A stretch of DNA of 64,000 nt from DATFVA01 sp963774455. GTDB taxonomy: Bacteria > Bacteroidota > Ignavibacteria > Ignavibacteriales > Ignavibacteriaceae. The position numbers and the translations under genes were made by a program. Every line of letters starts with the position of its first letter. Position 1 is the stretch's first letter. Positions 53,990 to 61,897 of the stretch are shown here, piece by piece. The stretch is from NCBI GenBank assembly GCA_963774455.1, contig CAVZFD010000001.1:28383-92382 (forward strand). Reading direction: 5' to 3'. The notes under the pieces were generated by a model. The model was not told the DNA's origin. It worked only from the letters and a program-made list of their open reading frames with translations, and searched no databases.

Positions 53990-54192
53990 GATTTCCCTGT
54001 CTTTGCGAGCGAGTCTTCGAGCGAAGCAATCCCTTTCCCTGCATCACGGTCATTCCACCCGATTCAGGCGAATCGCGGTACAGAGGAACGATCGCAAGGA
54101 CGAGACCTTCCCTGTCTTTGCGAGCGAGTCTTCGAGCGAAGCAATCCCTTTCCCTGCATCACGGTCATTCCACCCGTTTCAGGCGAATCGCT
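53990..54192. repeat. Two GAGCGAGTCTTCGAGCGAAG repeat units
   Basis: Two units of the same family as at 51895, about 118 bases apart, in the same orientation, with the GCATCACGGTCATTCCACCC tail. They lie between hipA and the T9SS gene at 54297. Confidence 0.88.
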
Positions 54193-54296
54193 CTGCAGTT
54201 TCTACTTGCTAATTATTCCCTTTTACAATATCTTCTTCTCAGGTCATTTCACAATTTCATGCTTTTCCTTAAACTATCAATCAGGAGGATGCTGCT

Positions 54297-55973
54297 ATGA
54301 AACGTTTCTACTTTTCTTTAATGCTTCTTTTCCTTTTCACCATTTCTTCTATAGCACAGGACGGATTAACAATATGGACAACCACAACAACGTCCGTAGG
54401 TCCTGTTTATGCTATGGCAATTGATCCCTCAAACACAGACATAATGTATACAGGCAGCGCGACGCTTGGTGTATACAAAACAACCGACGCAGGAGGCACC
54501 TGGAGTTCTGCGAATAATGGACTGCTCAATGTCGCAATTCTGGCGCTTGCAATCTCCACCTCTAACCCCCAGGTGTTGTATGCCGGTACAAATTTCGGTG
54601 CCAACGATGGGGTTTATAAATCCACGGACGGCGGAGGCAGCTGGACAAGGATGGTTACCGGTATCCAGGAAACCGCAAAGGGCGTTCAGGCAATAGCTGT
54701 TGATCCCACAAACGCCAATATAGCCTTCATTGCGGTATTTGACGGTGTAAGTGATTCCCCTGTGGGATTATACAGAACCACGGACGGCGGTGCCAACTGG
54801 GATCCTTCAATCAACGGCATCGGGGTCATCAAGAACTTCCTTTCGCTTGCTATCGATCCGGTTAATCCCAACAATGTATATGCCGGAAGCTCGTTTGCTG
54901 TAGCCACCAGCACAGGTCCTTCAACCATTTTCAAAAGTACCGATGGAGGAGACAGCTGGACCGAGATGAACAATGGCTTACCTACCGATCCCACGGAAAT
55001 CAATCCTGTAAGAACAATCAGCATAAGTCCCGATAACCCCGATATCCTGATTGCCGGTCTCTTTATGAATACCGCGCAAGGCGGGATATACGTAAGCACG
55101 GACGGGGGCGGAACCTGGTCAAGAAAGTGGGACGGTGCTCCCCAGGACATCGGCGTACTGCCGAGATCCTCAATAATACATCCCGGATCTCCACTGGAGT
55201 TCTTCGTCGGACTTGACAACAATTCTGTTCAAACAAACATAGGCGTATGGCATACAACCGACGGCGGTGACACCTGGACTTCCTTCAATGGCGGAACGAT
55301 GATGGATACCTATCAGATCAGAGCACTGGTATTCAAAGGCACCATTCAAACCACACTATATGCAGGTGCTGCCACAAACGGAGCAGGCGTATATGAATAT
55401 ACCTTCGAGCCGGTACCCGTTGAATTCACGTCATTTACCGCAACTGCAAACGGGAACAATGTTACTCTCAACTGGAGCACAGCCACAGAAACGAACAACG
55501 CGGGATTCTCCGTTGAAAGAAAAGGAAATAACGGCAGCTGGCAGTCGCTGGGTTTCATCAACGGAAACGGAAACTCAACTGAAATAAACCGGTATTCATT
55601 TACCGATCAGAATATTGCGTGCGGGCAGTACATCTACCGGCTGAAGCAAACTGATTACGACGGTACCTTCAGTTACAGCAGCGAAGCGAGCGTAGAAGTA
55701 ATTGCAGCAGCCGCATTTTCACTCAGCCAGAATTACCCGAATCCATTCAACCCGGCTACAATGATAAAATACAGTCTGCCCACAGAAGAGTTTGTCACAC
55801 TAAAAGTATATGATGTTTTGGGAAGAGAAACCGCAGCACTTGTAAACGAAAAACAAGTGAGCGGCGAGCACACGATCGCCTTCAATGCATCGCAGCTTCC
55901 GAGCGGAATATATTTTTACACAATATCTGCAGGCACATTTAAAGAAACCCGCAAGATGATCCTCGCCAAATAA
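54297..55973 (+). CDS. T9SS-exported BNR/Asp-box repeat protein
   Basis: A 558-residue secreted protein. After the signal peptide (LMLLFLFTISSIAQ), residues ~25-370 hold six Asp-box-like motifs such as TTDAGGTWS, STDGGGSWT, TTDGGANWD, STDGGDSWT, STDGGGTWS and TTDGGDTWT, giving a sortilin/sialidase-type propeller. A fibronectin-like segment (VEFTSFTATANGNNVTLNWS) and a type A sorting domain (YPNPFNPATMIKYSL, PSGIYFYTISAG, RKMILAK) follow. There is no sialidase catalytic set, so it is probably a binding or structural surface protein. AGGAGG precedes its ATG. Confidence 0.85.
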   Translation: MKRFYFSLMLLFLFTISSIAQDGLTIWTTTTTSVGPVYAMAIDPSNTDIMYTGSATLGVYKTTDAGGTWSSANNGLLNVAILALAISTSNPQVLYAGTNFGANDGVYKSTDGGGSWTRMVTGIQETAKGVQAIAVDPTNANIAFIAVFDGVSDSPVGLYRTTDGGANWDPSINGIGVIKNFLSLAIDPVNPNNVYAGSSFAVATSTGPSTIFKSTDGGDSWTEMNNGLPTDPTEINPVRTISISPDNPDILIAGLFMNTAQGGIYVSTDGGGTWSRKWDGAPQDIGVLPRSSIIHPGSPLEFFVGLDNNSVQTNIGVWHTTDGGDTWTSFNGGTMMDTYQIRALVFKGTIQTTLYAGAATNGAGVYEYTFEPVPVEFTSFTATANGNNVTLNWSTATETNNAGFSVERKGNNGSWQSLGFINGNGNSTEINRYSFTDQNIACGQYIYRLKQTDYDGTFSYSSEASVEVIAAAAFSLSQNYPNPFNPATMIKYSLPTEEFVTLKVYDVLGRETAALVNEKQVSGEHTIAFNASQLPSGIYFYTISAGTFKETRKMILAK

Positions 55974-56028
55974 TTATTAAAAATGCCGTCAGAGCGGGAT
56001 CTGATAGTACAGTGTGTTAATCTTCGGG

Positions 56029-56049
56029 CGCCGGGTTGAAAACCCGGCG
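56029..56049. repeat. Perfect GC-rich hairpin
   Basis: CGCCGGGTT pairs with AACCCGGCG around a GAA loop. There is no T-run, so it may be a repetitive palindrome or a convergent-end stem between the T9SS gene and the remnant. One copy in this window. Confidence 0.6.
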
Positions 56050-56075
56050 TCAATGTATATGAAGTTAGCAAACCT

Positions 56076-56343
56076 CTACCGTAATAGTATCATTTTCTTT
56101 GTTTCGGTATATTCTTTTGTCTCAAGTCTGAAATAGTATACCCCGCTGCTCAGGTTCTTTGCATCAAAGTTTACCTGGTGACTTCCTGCCTTAACTTTTC
56201 GCTTTACAAGGTCTGTTACCTTCCGGCCCGGTACATTGTATACAACCGGGTGAACAAATCCATCTTCGGGCACATTGAGCTGATTGTTGTTGCGGGGTTA
56301 AACGGGTTTGGATAGTTCTGGAAAAGACTATATCCTTCAGGCT
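56076..56343 (-). pseudogene. Decayed T9SS sorting-domain remnant
   Basis: The minus strand carries only the end of a type A sorting domain: a first part in one frame (YSLFQNYPNPFNPATTIS) and a second part in another (PEDGFVHPVVYNVPGRKV, SSGVYYFRLETK, KKMILLR). A frameshift near 56270 separates them, and the body of the protein is missing upstream, where the three-gene operon at 56420 now stands. It is therefore a scar of a lost exported-protein gene. Confidence 0.8.
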
Positions 56344-56419
56344 GGATGGTTTGGCTATGTAGGGATTTTTAACGGACTACTTTCAAGTATGAAAGTCTGA
56401 ATTTATCATTTGAATGAAT

Positions 56420-57850
56420 CTAGCTGATCAATTTATCCTGAACAAGTTTAAGAGAAAAATCGATAGCTTTTGCAAAAGGCGGAGACGTATTCTTAATATA
56501 TTCATTTATGGTGTCAGTAACATACTTATCAAGTATTTTTTGTTGGTCGGCTTGTCTAAGACCAGCCAGGATTTGTTCAATGATCCAGTGATTATGTCCT
56601 ATACGGCAAAAGTTTACTTCACTCCGTAATTCAGTACCTGACTTTGGTTCACTTAGTAATGGATATGCATTATATAATCCACCTCCCGGCCGGAGGTCAT
56701 TAGCTTCAACAGAAGCAGGGTTATTCTGAATATACCACTGTTGGCCCATTCCATAGTGGAAAGGGTATTTTTGAGTAAATTTCTTACAAAATGGACACGG
56801 ACAATCCCACTTCCGCCCGATACTACTTGCTAACTTCAAGGCAACTTTACGGATGCGAACCTTCAACAATGCAGGTTTATTAACATACAAAGTCCCCCCA
56901 GTAGTTGCATCCTTAATAGGGCTCGTAGCATCAAATGTTAAGTTAGATGTTGCCTGAGCACTCAGGGTAACCAGGGGCAGCAAAATTGGAGCACCTAAAC
57001 CTAAGAAATGGAAGCGAAGCGGAGGTTTTCCAAGCACCTCCTGATATCCAGTCCAAAATCCTTTAACCACTGCAATGGTCCTGGTGTATCTTGAGGGAAG
57101 CGCATCTCCGAAATCAACAAGTTTTTTATTTATGAGAATATGATCTCCATAATTACTATCAGCAGTGTACGCGCCAAATCCCATAGAGATATTACGGATC
57201 CCGTTTGTTGCAAACTCTCTACCCGCATCAACTGCTGTATTATAAGATACAGCCGAGGCAACAGGGTAGTAATGATGCCGCAATTTATACGGCAGATTAC
57301 TCATGATCCTGATCGCGCGCCGGGCGGTCTTTCGATTAATCGAGCGATATGTTGATCTTCGTGCATGTGTATAAGCATCCTCGATATCCAAACTCAGCCA
57401 GGATGCCATAGTAATATCTTCCGTGCCTATGAGAGCAGTTGGATTTAAGTCCTGCTGAGCGATTAGCATATCCGCATCATCCAGCAGAGCAACTTTACAT
57501 GCATCCCCGACGCGTTTTGAAAAAAGACGATATTGATTTTGCAGCTGTAAGGGCAGATCACCCGGCCGTGCTGATCTACCTAAAGTTTCCCTCTCAATTT
57601 TTCTGACCTGAGAAAGCAGTTTAGCTGACTCTTCCTTAAATCTATTTTTAATCTTACCAATTTCGACAAAATTTCCATTGTCGGCTAGCAGATCAACTTG
57701 TTTTTTAAGCACCTGCTCAGCGAATGATTTGAGAGCCCGTGTGGCGTTATTTGGAGCGAGCAAATAACCAGCGGCCAATAAAATACCTTCGTCGAGAAAC
57801 CTGAATGTATCCTGACTGAGGTTATGTATAAATCTTGCGTTAACCGGCAT
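56420..57850 (-). CDS. TGT-superfamily (tRNA-guanine transglycosylase/DpdA-like) protein
   Basis: A 476-residue protein that I read as a divergent member of the base-exchange family. LLADNGNFVEIG (Asp57) parallels the LTDSGGF motif with the catalytic Asp. Around residues 205-225, NGIRNISMGFGA parallels the AIGGL region. HFLGLGAPILLPL and TFDATSPIKDATTGGTLYV (Asp307) parallel the MGVGTPEDL and FDCVLPTR blocks that carry the nucleophile. CPCPFC (350-355) with the later GHN (419) parallels the CxCxxC...H zinc site, here with an insertion of ~40 residues. These enzymes swap guanine for a 7-deazaguanine in tRNA or, in DpdA, in DNA. It starts 8 bases after the small gene with AGGA before its ATG. 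No synthesis gene for the modified base is nearby. Confidence 0.65.
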   Translation of the reverse strand: MPVNARFIHNLSQDTFRFLDEGILLAAGYLLAPNNATRALKSFAEQVLKKQVDLLADNGNFVEIGKIKNRFKEESAKLLSQVRKIERETLGRSARPGDLPLQLQNQYRLFSKRVGDACKVALLDDADMLIAQQDLNPTALIGTEDITMASWLSLDIEDAYTHARRSTYRSINRKTARRAIRIMSNLPYKLRHHYYPVASAVSYNTAVDAGREFATNGIRNISMGFGAYTADSNYGDHILINKKLVDFGDALPSRYTRTIAVVKGFWTGYQEVLGKPPLRFHFLGLGAPILLPLVTLSAQATSNLTFDATSPIKDATTGGTLYVNKPALLKVRIRKVALKLASSIGRKWDCPCPFCKKFTQKYPFHYGMGQQWYIQNNPASVEANDLRPGGGLYNAYPLLSEPKSGTELRSEVNFCRIGHNHWIIEQILAGLRQADQQKILDKYVTDTINEYIKNTSPPFAKAIDFSLKLVQDKLIS

Positions 57851-57858
57851 TTGATCCT

Positions 57859-58233
57859 TCAGTCAGGTATTGAAACAGCATGACTATTTATACACTCACA
57901 GAGTGCATCTACAGCGGTTTCCGCTTTATCGATCGCATCATTCAAATCATCGACGGCGTCCTCTAAGCCGGGTATCCCACTCGCACTCCAAAGTGAACCT
58001 GATATAATACTTACCCCGCCTCCAACTAAACAGATAAGGGCACCGGCGCCGGTAAGGCTCAGAGCTCCACATAACAATATCCCGGCAACCCCACCACCCG
58101 CACCCCACGCTCCGGCTTCGATATTTGCTTTAGCGCCAAGATAATCCTTGTAAGCTTTTTTCATTTCTTTTACCGCATCTTTCGCAGTCTGAATTTCATT
58201 TTTACAAGCTCCGGGTTCAATGTATACGCCCAT
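57859..58233 (-). CDS. Small glycine-rich membrane-hairpin protein
   Basis: About 124 residues with no signal peptide. An N-terminal charged helix (IQTAKDAVKEMKKAYKDY), a Gly/Ala-rich hydrophobic hairpin (about residues 44-84, including GAGGGVAGILL and GAGALICLVGGGVSIISGS), and a C-terminal acidic helix (LEDAVDDLNDAIDKAETAV) with a CEC. It looks like a membrane-inserting or pore-forming hairpin between two amphipathic helices; I do not recognise the family. I start at ATG 58233, 8 bases past AGGAGG; ATG 58239 overlaps the upstream stop and is too close to the AGGAGG. It sits between the OB-fold protein and the TGT-like gene. Confidence 0.6.
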   Translation of the reverse strand: MGVYIEPGACKNEIQTAKDAVKEMKKAYKDYLGAKANIEAGAWGAGGGVAGILLCGALSLTGAGALICLVGGGVSIISGSLWSASGIPGLEDAVDDLNDAIDKAETAVDALCECINSHAVSIPD

Positions 58234-58235
58234 GT

Positions 58236-59627
58236 TCATATCCTCCTTTGATTAGGTAACCACGTTCCATAACGAAGTAGATTTCCCGGACCGTTCACAC
58301 CTCTTTCCCAGGAAAATGAAAGTGTTAATGTATGTGGTATTGGTGTAAACATATACTGATTTTGACGGTTGGTCCAATCCTTCCATGAATGTTTGCTATC
58401 TTCAACTAAAGTTCTTCTCAATACCCGAACCACAGGGGTGCCGAAATCATTATCATTTTTCGCAAACTTACCTGTTATTCTTGCATATGCCCCTTCAACT
58501 AGTCCTCCGGAATCTATTTTAATATGAAGAATACCCACACGCATACTCATTCCTTTATCGTCAGTTAACCACACTGATGAATATACCTTATTCCGCTTAT
58601 GATTGTTTTGGACTGGGCCAACAACTCCTTCAATGGTTACAACTTTACCATCGTGTTGGTTCATCTGGTTCCAAAGGGAACTCAATAAAATAGGCAGAGG
58701 TGTCTGCCAAACACTCGGAAATGGTAATTTGGCTGCAGCTTCAAGCCATTGATCAAACGGACCGAACCCAAATCGTGTCAACCAGGCCAACCGGAGCCCC
58801 AATAAATGTGCTGAATGGAGATTTCGGATCAAATCTGCCGCCATCAATGCAGAAGGACCGAGTTTCCATCGGTTGAGAGGGTTCTCCCTCGCCACGGCTA
58901 ACGCTGATGCCGTTCTTATCGCTTTCAGTAATACCGCGCCTTTAGACCAGGATAGTAATTTATCGGATTTGTCCCTTGCTTCTTTAAGCTTATCTTCCTT
59001 CAGTACCTGCCAGATTTCTTTTTCCTTTTTTTGAAGTAATACAGAAGTATCCTTCAGCCATTTGTCAATTTTGGCCATTGATATTAAAGTCGGATGCTCG
59101 TACTTATTGAACCTGGCAATAGTTAATGCCAATTCTGAACCAAGCTGCGCAGCCTGCCATGACGAGATTGTCTCATCAAGGGTAGCGGATCTGGATATAA
59201 CCGGGTCCAAAATTTTTCCCACCATATCCTTTTTCCCGAAGCTTCCAAGTTTTTTTATTTCTTTTTCAGCATTCTGGTTTGATGTTCCCGGTGGAAGATT
59301 AGCAAGCAGCTTCTTTTTCATGTCTGTCCAATCCGGCCGGGATTTTAGAGGAACCCAATTCTTAAGTTTTTCTGTTGCAAATTCATTAGCCTGGTCATAA
59401 AGTTTGACAAGTTGAGATTGCTGAGGTTTAACCTTGTTGAATGCTTTATGAGCAAGGGCTTGTTGTTTTTCAGCTTCACTCTCCAGCTGATCCCATCCAC
59501 CAACCGTCATTTGTTTAAGGTAGCGGTCGCGATGCTCTGTTATATAAGGTGTAAGGGGCACCTTCTTCGCAGCCATCTCCCTGAAAGCTTTCTCCAATTT
59601 ATGACCAATTGCATTAGAATTTGGCAT
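58236..59627 (-). CDS. Large helical protein with C-terminal OB-fold-like domain
   Basis: A 463-residue protein, first gene of the operon. Residues 1-320 are mostly charged or amphipathic helices with no recognised motif. Residues ~325-408 look like an OB-fold: DGKVVTIEGVVGPVQNN, VWLTDDKGMSMRVGI and YARITGKFAKNDNDFGTP follow the five-strand pattern typical of nucleic-acid-binding domains (GxV...VxLxD..). The C-terminus is Trp/Asn-rich. There is no signal peptide. GGGAG precedes ATG 59627. It may be the substrate-binding partner of the TGT-like protein. The family is unknown to me. Confidence 0.55.
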   Translation of the reverse strand: MPNSNAIGHKLEKAFREMAAKKVPLTPYITEHRDRYLKQMTVGGWDQLESEAEKQQALAHKAFNKVKPQQSQLVKLYDQANEFATEKLKNWVPLKSRPDWTDMKKKLLANLPPGTSNQNAEKEIKKLGSFGKKDMVGKILDPVISRSATLDETISSWQAAQLGSELALTIARFNKYEHPTLISMAKIDKWLKDTSVLLQKKEKEIWQVLKEDKLKEARDKSDKLLSWSKGAVLLKAIRTASALAVARENPLNRWKLGPSALMAADLIRNLHSAHLLGLRLAWLTRFGFGPFDQWLEAAAKLPFPSVWQTPLPILLSSLWNQMNQHDGKVVTIEGVVGPVQNNHKRNKVYSSVWLTDDKGMSMRVGILHIKIDSGGLVEGAYARITGKFAKNDNDFGTPVVRVLRRTLVEDSKHSWKDWTNRQNQYMFTPIPHTLTLSFSWERGVNGPGNLLRYGTWLPNQRRI

Positions 59628-59892
59628 CTTAAACTCCCTATTTTGTTTTTAGAATTTAGTTCCTTTACTGAACGCAATAAACCGGAAAAGAGAAACGGAC
59701 AGAATACATCGAGGGTTGATTCAATATAAGTAGACAAAATTAAAAAGACAACAACCGGAAAAAATATTTTCTGCCTGTGTAATGACTCGTTAAAAATGTC
59801 AGTAATTCGACTCGATAGAAATATCAGTAAAAATGCAGTTGTTTCTTTTGGCGGATTTTTAGCATAATCAGCCCTCTTTTTTATAATGAGAG

Positions 59893-59976
59893 TTATCTTG
59901 CTATTCTTCCTTTTTCTACATCAAGCATAATCTCCTCTATCTTTCCCAGATCCTCACCAGCTGTATTAGTTACGTC
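59893..59976 (-). pseudogene. PRC-barrel protein fragment cut by repeats
   Basis: 27 codons plus stop read DVTNTAGEDLGKIEEIMLDV and so on, ending GRIAR, which matches the GedLGkIedimlD...GrIaY strand of PRC-barrel domains. Upstream the frame runs into the CTCTCTG repeat, so only this piece remains. It is too short to be functional. Confidence 0.6.
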
Positions 59977-59978
59977 CT

Positions 59979-60482
59979 GCTCTCTGCTCTCTGCTCTCTG
60001 CCCTCGGCTCTCTGCTCTCTGCTCTCTGCCCTTACTTTTTCCTTTTTCCTTTTTACTTTTTCCTTGATTTCCCTCTGCCCTCTGCCCTTACTTTTTCCTT
60101 TTTCCTTTTTCCTTGGTTCACCTTTCACTTTTTCCTTTTTCCTTGGTTCACCTTTTCCTTTTTCCTTGTTCTTACTTTTTACTTTTGCCTTTTTACTTTT
60201 TCCTTGATTTCCCTCTGCCCTCTGCTTTAAATAATCTTCAATTTTCAATTTTAATTCTTCAATCTTCCTTACTTTTTCCTTTTTCCTTTTTACTTTTGCC
60301 TTGGTTTACCTTTAACTTTTTCCTTTTTCCTTGGTTCACCTTTCACTTTTTCCTTGATTTCCCTCTGCTCTCTGTCCTTACTTTTTACTTTTGCCTTTTT
60401 ACTTTTGCCTTGGTTTACCTTTAACTTTTTACTTTTGCCTTGGTTTACCTTTAACTTTTTCCTTTTTCCTTGGTTCACCTCT
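59979..60482. repeat. TGCTCTC heptads followed by a CTTTTTA/CTTTTTC array
   Basis: TGCTCTC/TGCCCTC units (59979-60031) lead into C/T-rich units with TTGGTTTACCT and TTGATTTCCC punctuation. A short CTTCAAT/TTTCAAT stretch at 60233-60270 keeps the 7-base period. No gene is seen between 59628 and 60876 apart from the PRC fragment. Confidence 0.9.
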
Positions 60483-60717
60483 AAAGAACCTTTTACGATT
60501 TCCTGATAATCAAACTCAGAAATCTGAAAAAATGTTAATTTATGCGGGCGAAAATTCTATGAAAATAAAAGACGTGAAGATAATAAGCGTCTTTGAACTC
60601 ACCGCATTACTTAATGATTTGTAATCAGATTTTTTATGTTTGAAAGGACCACTGGTAACCTCTGAATAAAATACTTTGAGGAATGCCAGAATATGGACAG
60701 AAAGTGATGGGTAACGT

Positions 60718-60746
60718 TGGGGGATTGCTTCGCTCGAAGACTCACT
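60718..60746. repeat. GAGCGAGTCTTCGAGCGAAG core, inverted copy
   Basis: GATTGCTTCGCTCGAAGACTC is the reverse complement of the core found at 49019 and 51895, without the tail. It lies about 130 bases before the outer-membrane gene. Confidence 0.75.
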
Positions 60747-60876
60747 ACTAATGACCTTTTTTTTTACAATTCCATGACAACGGCCGTCCGCAGGTATAAT
60801 ATCTTTACAACAGTTCTTAAAGATACGCGCGTTTTCTCGTAAATATATAATGGGAAAAATAAAAAAGAGGTTCCAT

Positions 60877-61494
60877 ATGAAATCAACGATCTCAGTTCTG
60901 CTGCTCTCAATACTACTTTTAGTGCCGAATTCCTTATCAGCACAAAATGCCAATTCCGCCTTCCACCAGGGAAGCTGGGAATTCAATTTAACCGGAAGTT
61001 TAGGAAGTATAAACAGTGAATCGAAATTCTCATCCTCTTATTATAACGGCTCAAATTCGGAAGACTACAAATATTTTCAGCTCGGGATCATACCGGGATA
61101 TTATATCACACAGGGTTTATCCTTCGAACCCGAAATAAATATCTTTGCTATAGAACAATCGAGTCCCGCCTATATGCTTCTCGCAAATCTCGGTTACACT
61201 TTCACGATTGAAAACTCTATAGTCTATCCATTCGTACATGCAGGATACGGCGTAACCAATGCTTTCCAGGTTCCGATAAACACCAGTTTAGCACTTATGT
61301 CTCACGATCTCGATATAGGTGTACTGAACCTGGGTGCGGGAATTAAAACAAGATTTACCGAAAGCATTCTACTAAGAACAGAAATAAACTACAGGAAATA
61401 TTCCTATTCACCCGATGCGAGTTTGTATGGGATTAGCTACAGTATGAATTTATCATCCGTAGCACTGGTATTCGGTTTCTCCTATCTGCTATAG
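60877..61494 (+). CDS. Small outer-membrane beta-barrel protein
   Basis: About 205 residues: signal peptide (VLLLSILLLVPNSLSAQ), then alternating strands with GSWEFNLTGSLGS, LGIIPGYYITQGLSFEPEI, YPFVHAGYGV and LRTEINYRKY. The pattern suits an 8-strand barrel of the OmpA/OmpW/opacity type (outer membrane protein beta-barrel). ATG 60877 is chosen because GAGG lies 7 bases upstream and the signal peptide follows directly; ATG 60850 is earlier but poorer. A strong terminator follows. Confidence 0.78.
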   Translation: MKSTISVLLLSILLLVPNSLSAQNANSAFHQGSWEFNLTGSLGSINSESKFSSSYYNGSNSEDYKYFQLGIIPGYYITQGLSFEPEINIFAIEQSSPAYMLLANLGYTFTIENSIVYPFVHAGYGVTNAFQVPINTSLALMSHDLDIGVLNLGAGIKTRFTESILLRTEINYRKYSYSPDASLYGISYSMNLSSVALVFGFSYLL

Positions 61495-61518
61495 ATTCAG
61501 TTTAATATAAAATAAAAA

Positions 61519-61546
61519 CCCCCCGAGCTACTCGGGGGGAATTTTT
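61519..61546 (+). terminator. Rho-independent terminator
   Basis: CCCCCCGAG pairs with CTCGGGGGG around CTA, then AATTTTTG. It ends the outer-membrane barrel gene, 25 bases past its stop. Confidence 0.92.
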
Positions 61547-61647
61547 GTAGAATATTTCAACAAAATGGGCTATCTGAAGGGAATTTGGACGATCAAAGGT
61601 CAAATTTGGACACTTCTTACATATATACAACTAGTGGCAACCCGACA

Positions 61648-61676
61648 TAAAAAAACCCGATTTTCATCAGGCTTCC
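61648..61676 (-). terminator. Terminator for the WecA/MraY-like gene, beyond a repeat tract
   Basis: On the minus strand AGCCTGA pairs (two G-U pairs) with TCGGGTT around TGAAAA, followed by Ts. About 190 bases of repeat lie between the stop (61898) and this terminator. Confidence 0.55.
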
Positions 61677-61704
61677 TCAATTTTGTAATTTTTCTTCTGT
61701 TCTC

Positions 61705-61893
61705 TACTTTTTCCTTTTGCCCTTGTTCTTACTTTTTACTTTTGCCTTTTTACTTTTTACTTTTCCCTTGGTTTCCCTCTGCCCTCTGCCCTTACTTTTT
61801 CCTTTTGCCTTTTTCCTTGTTCTTTCTTTTTACTTTTGCCTTTTTACTTTTTACTTGGTTTACCTTTCACTTTTTACTTTTTACTTTTTACTT
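61705..61893. repeat. CTTTTTA/CTTTTGC repeat tract
   Basis: C/T-rich 7-base units with TTGGTTTACCT and TTGGTTTCCC punctuation, as in the arrays at 38670 and 60028. The right end adjoins the stop region of the transferase gene. Confidence 0.9.
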
Positions 61894-61897
61894 GGTT

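Noticed and set aside
60534..60624. Short plus-strand frame beginning MLIYAGENSMKIKDV
   Set aside because: 30 codons without a good ribosome-binding site or recognisable motif, next to repeats; too little support.
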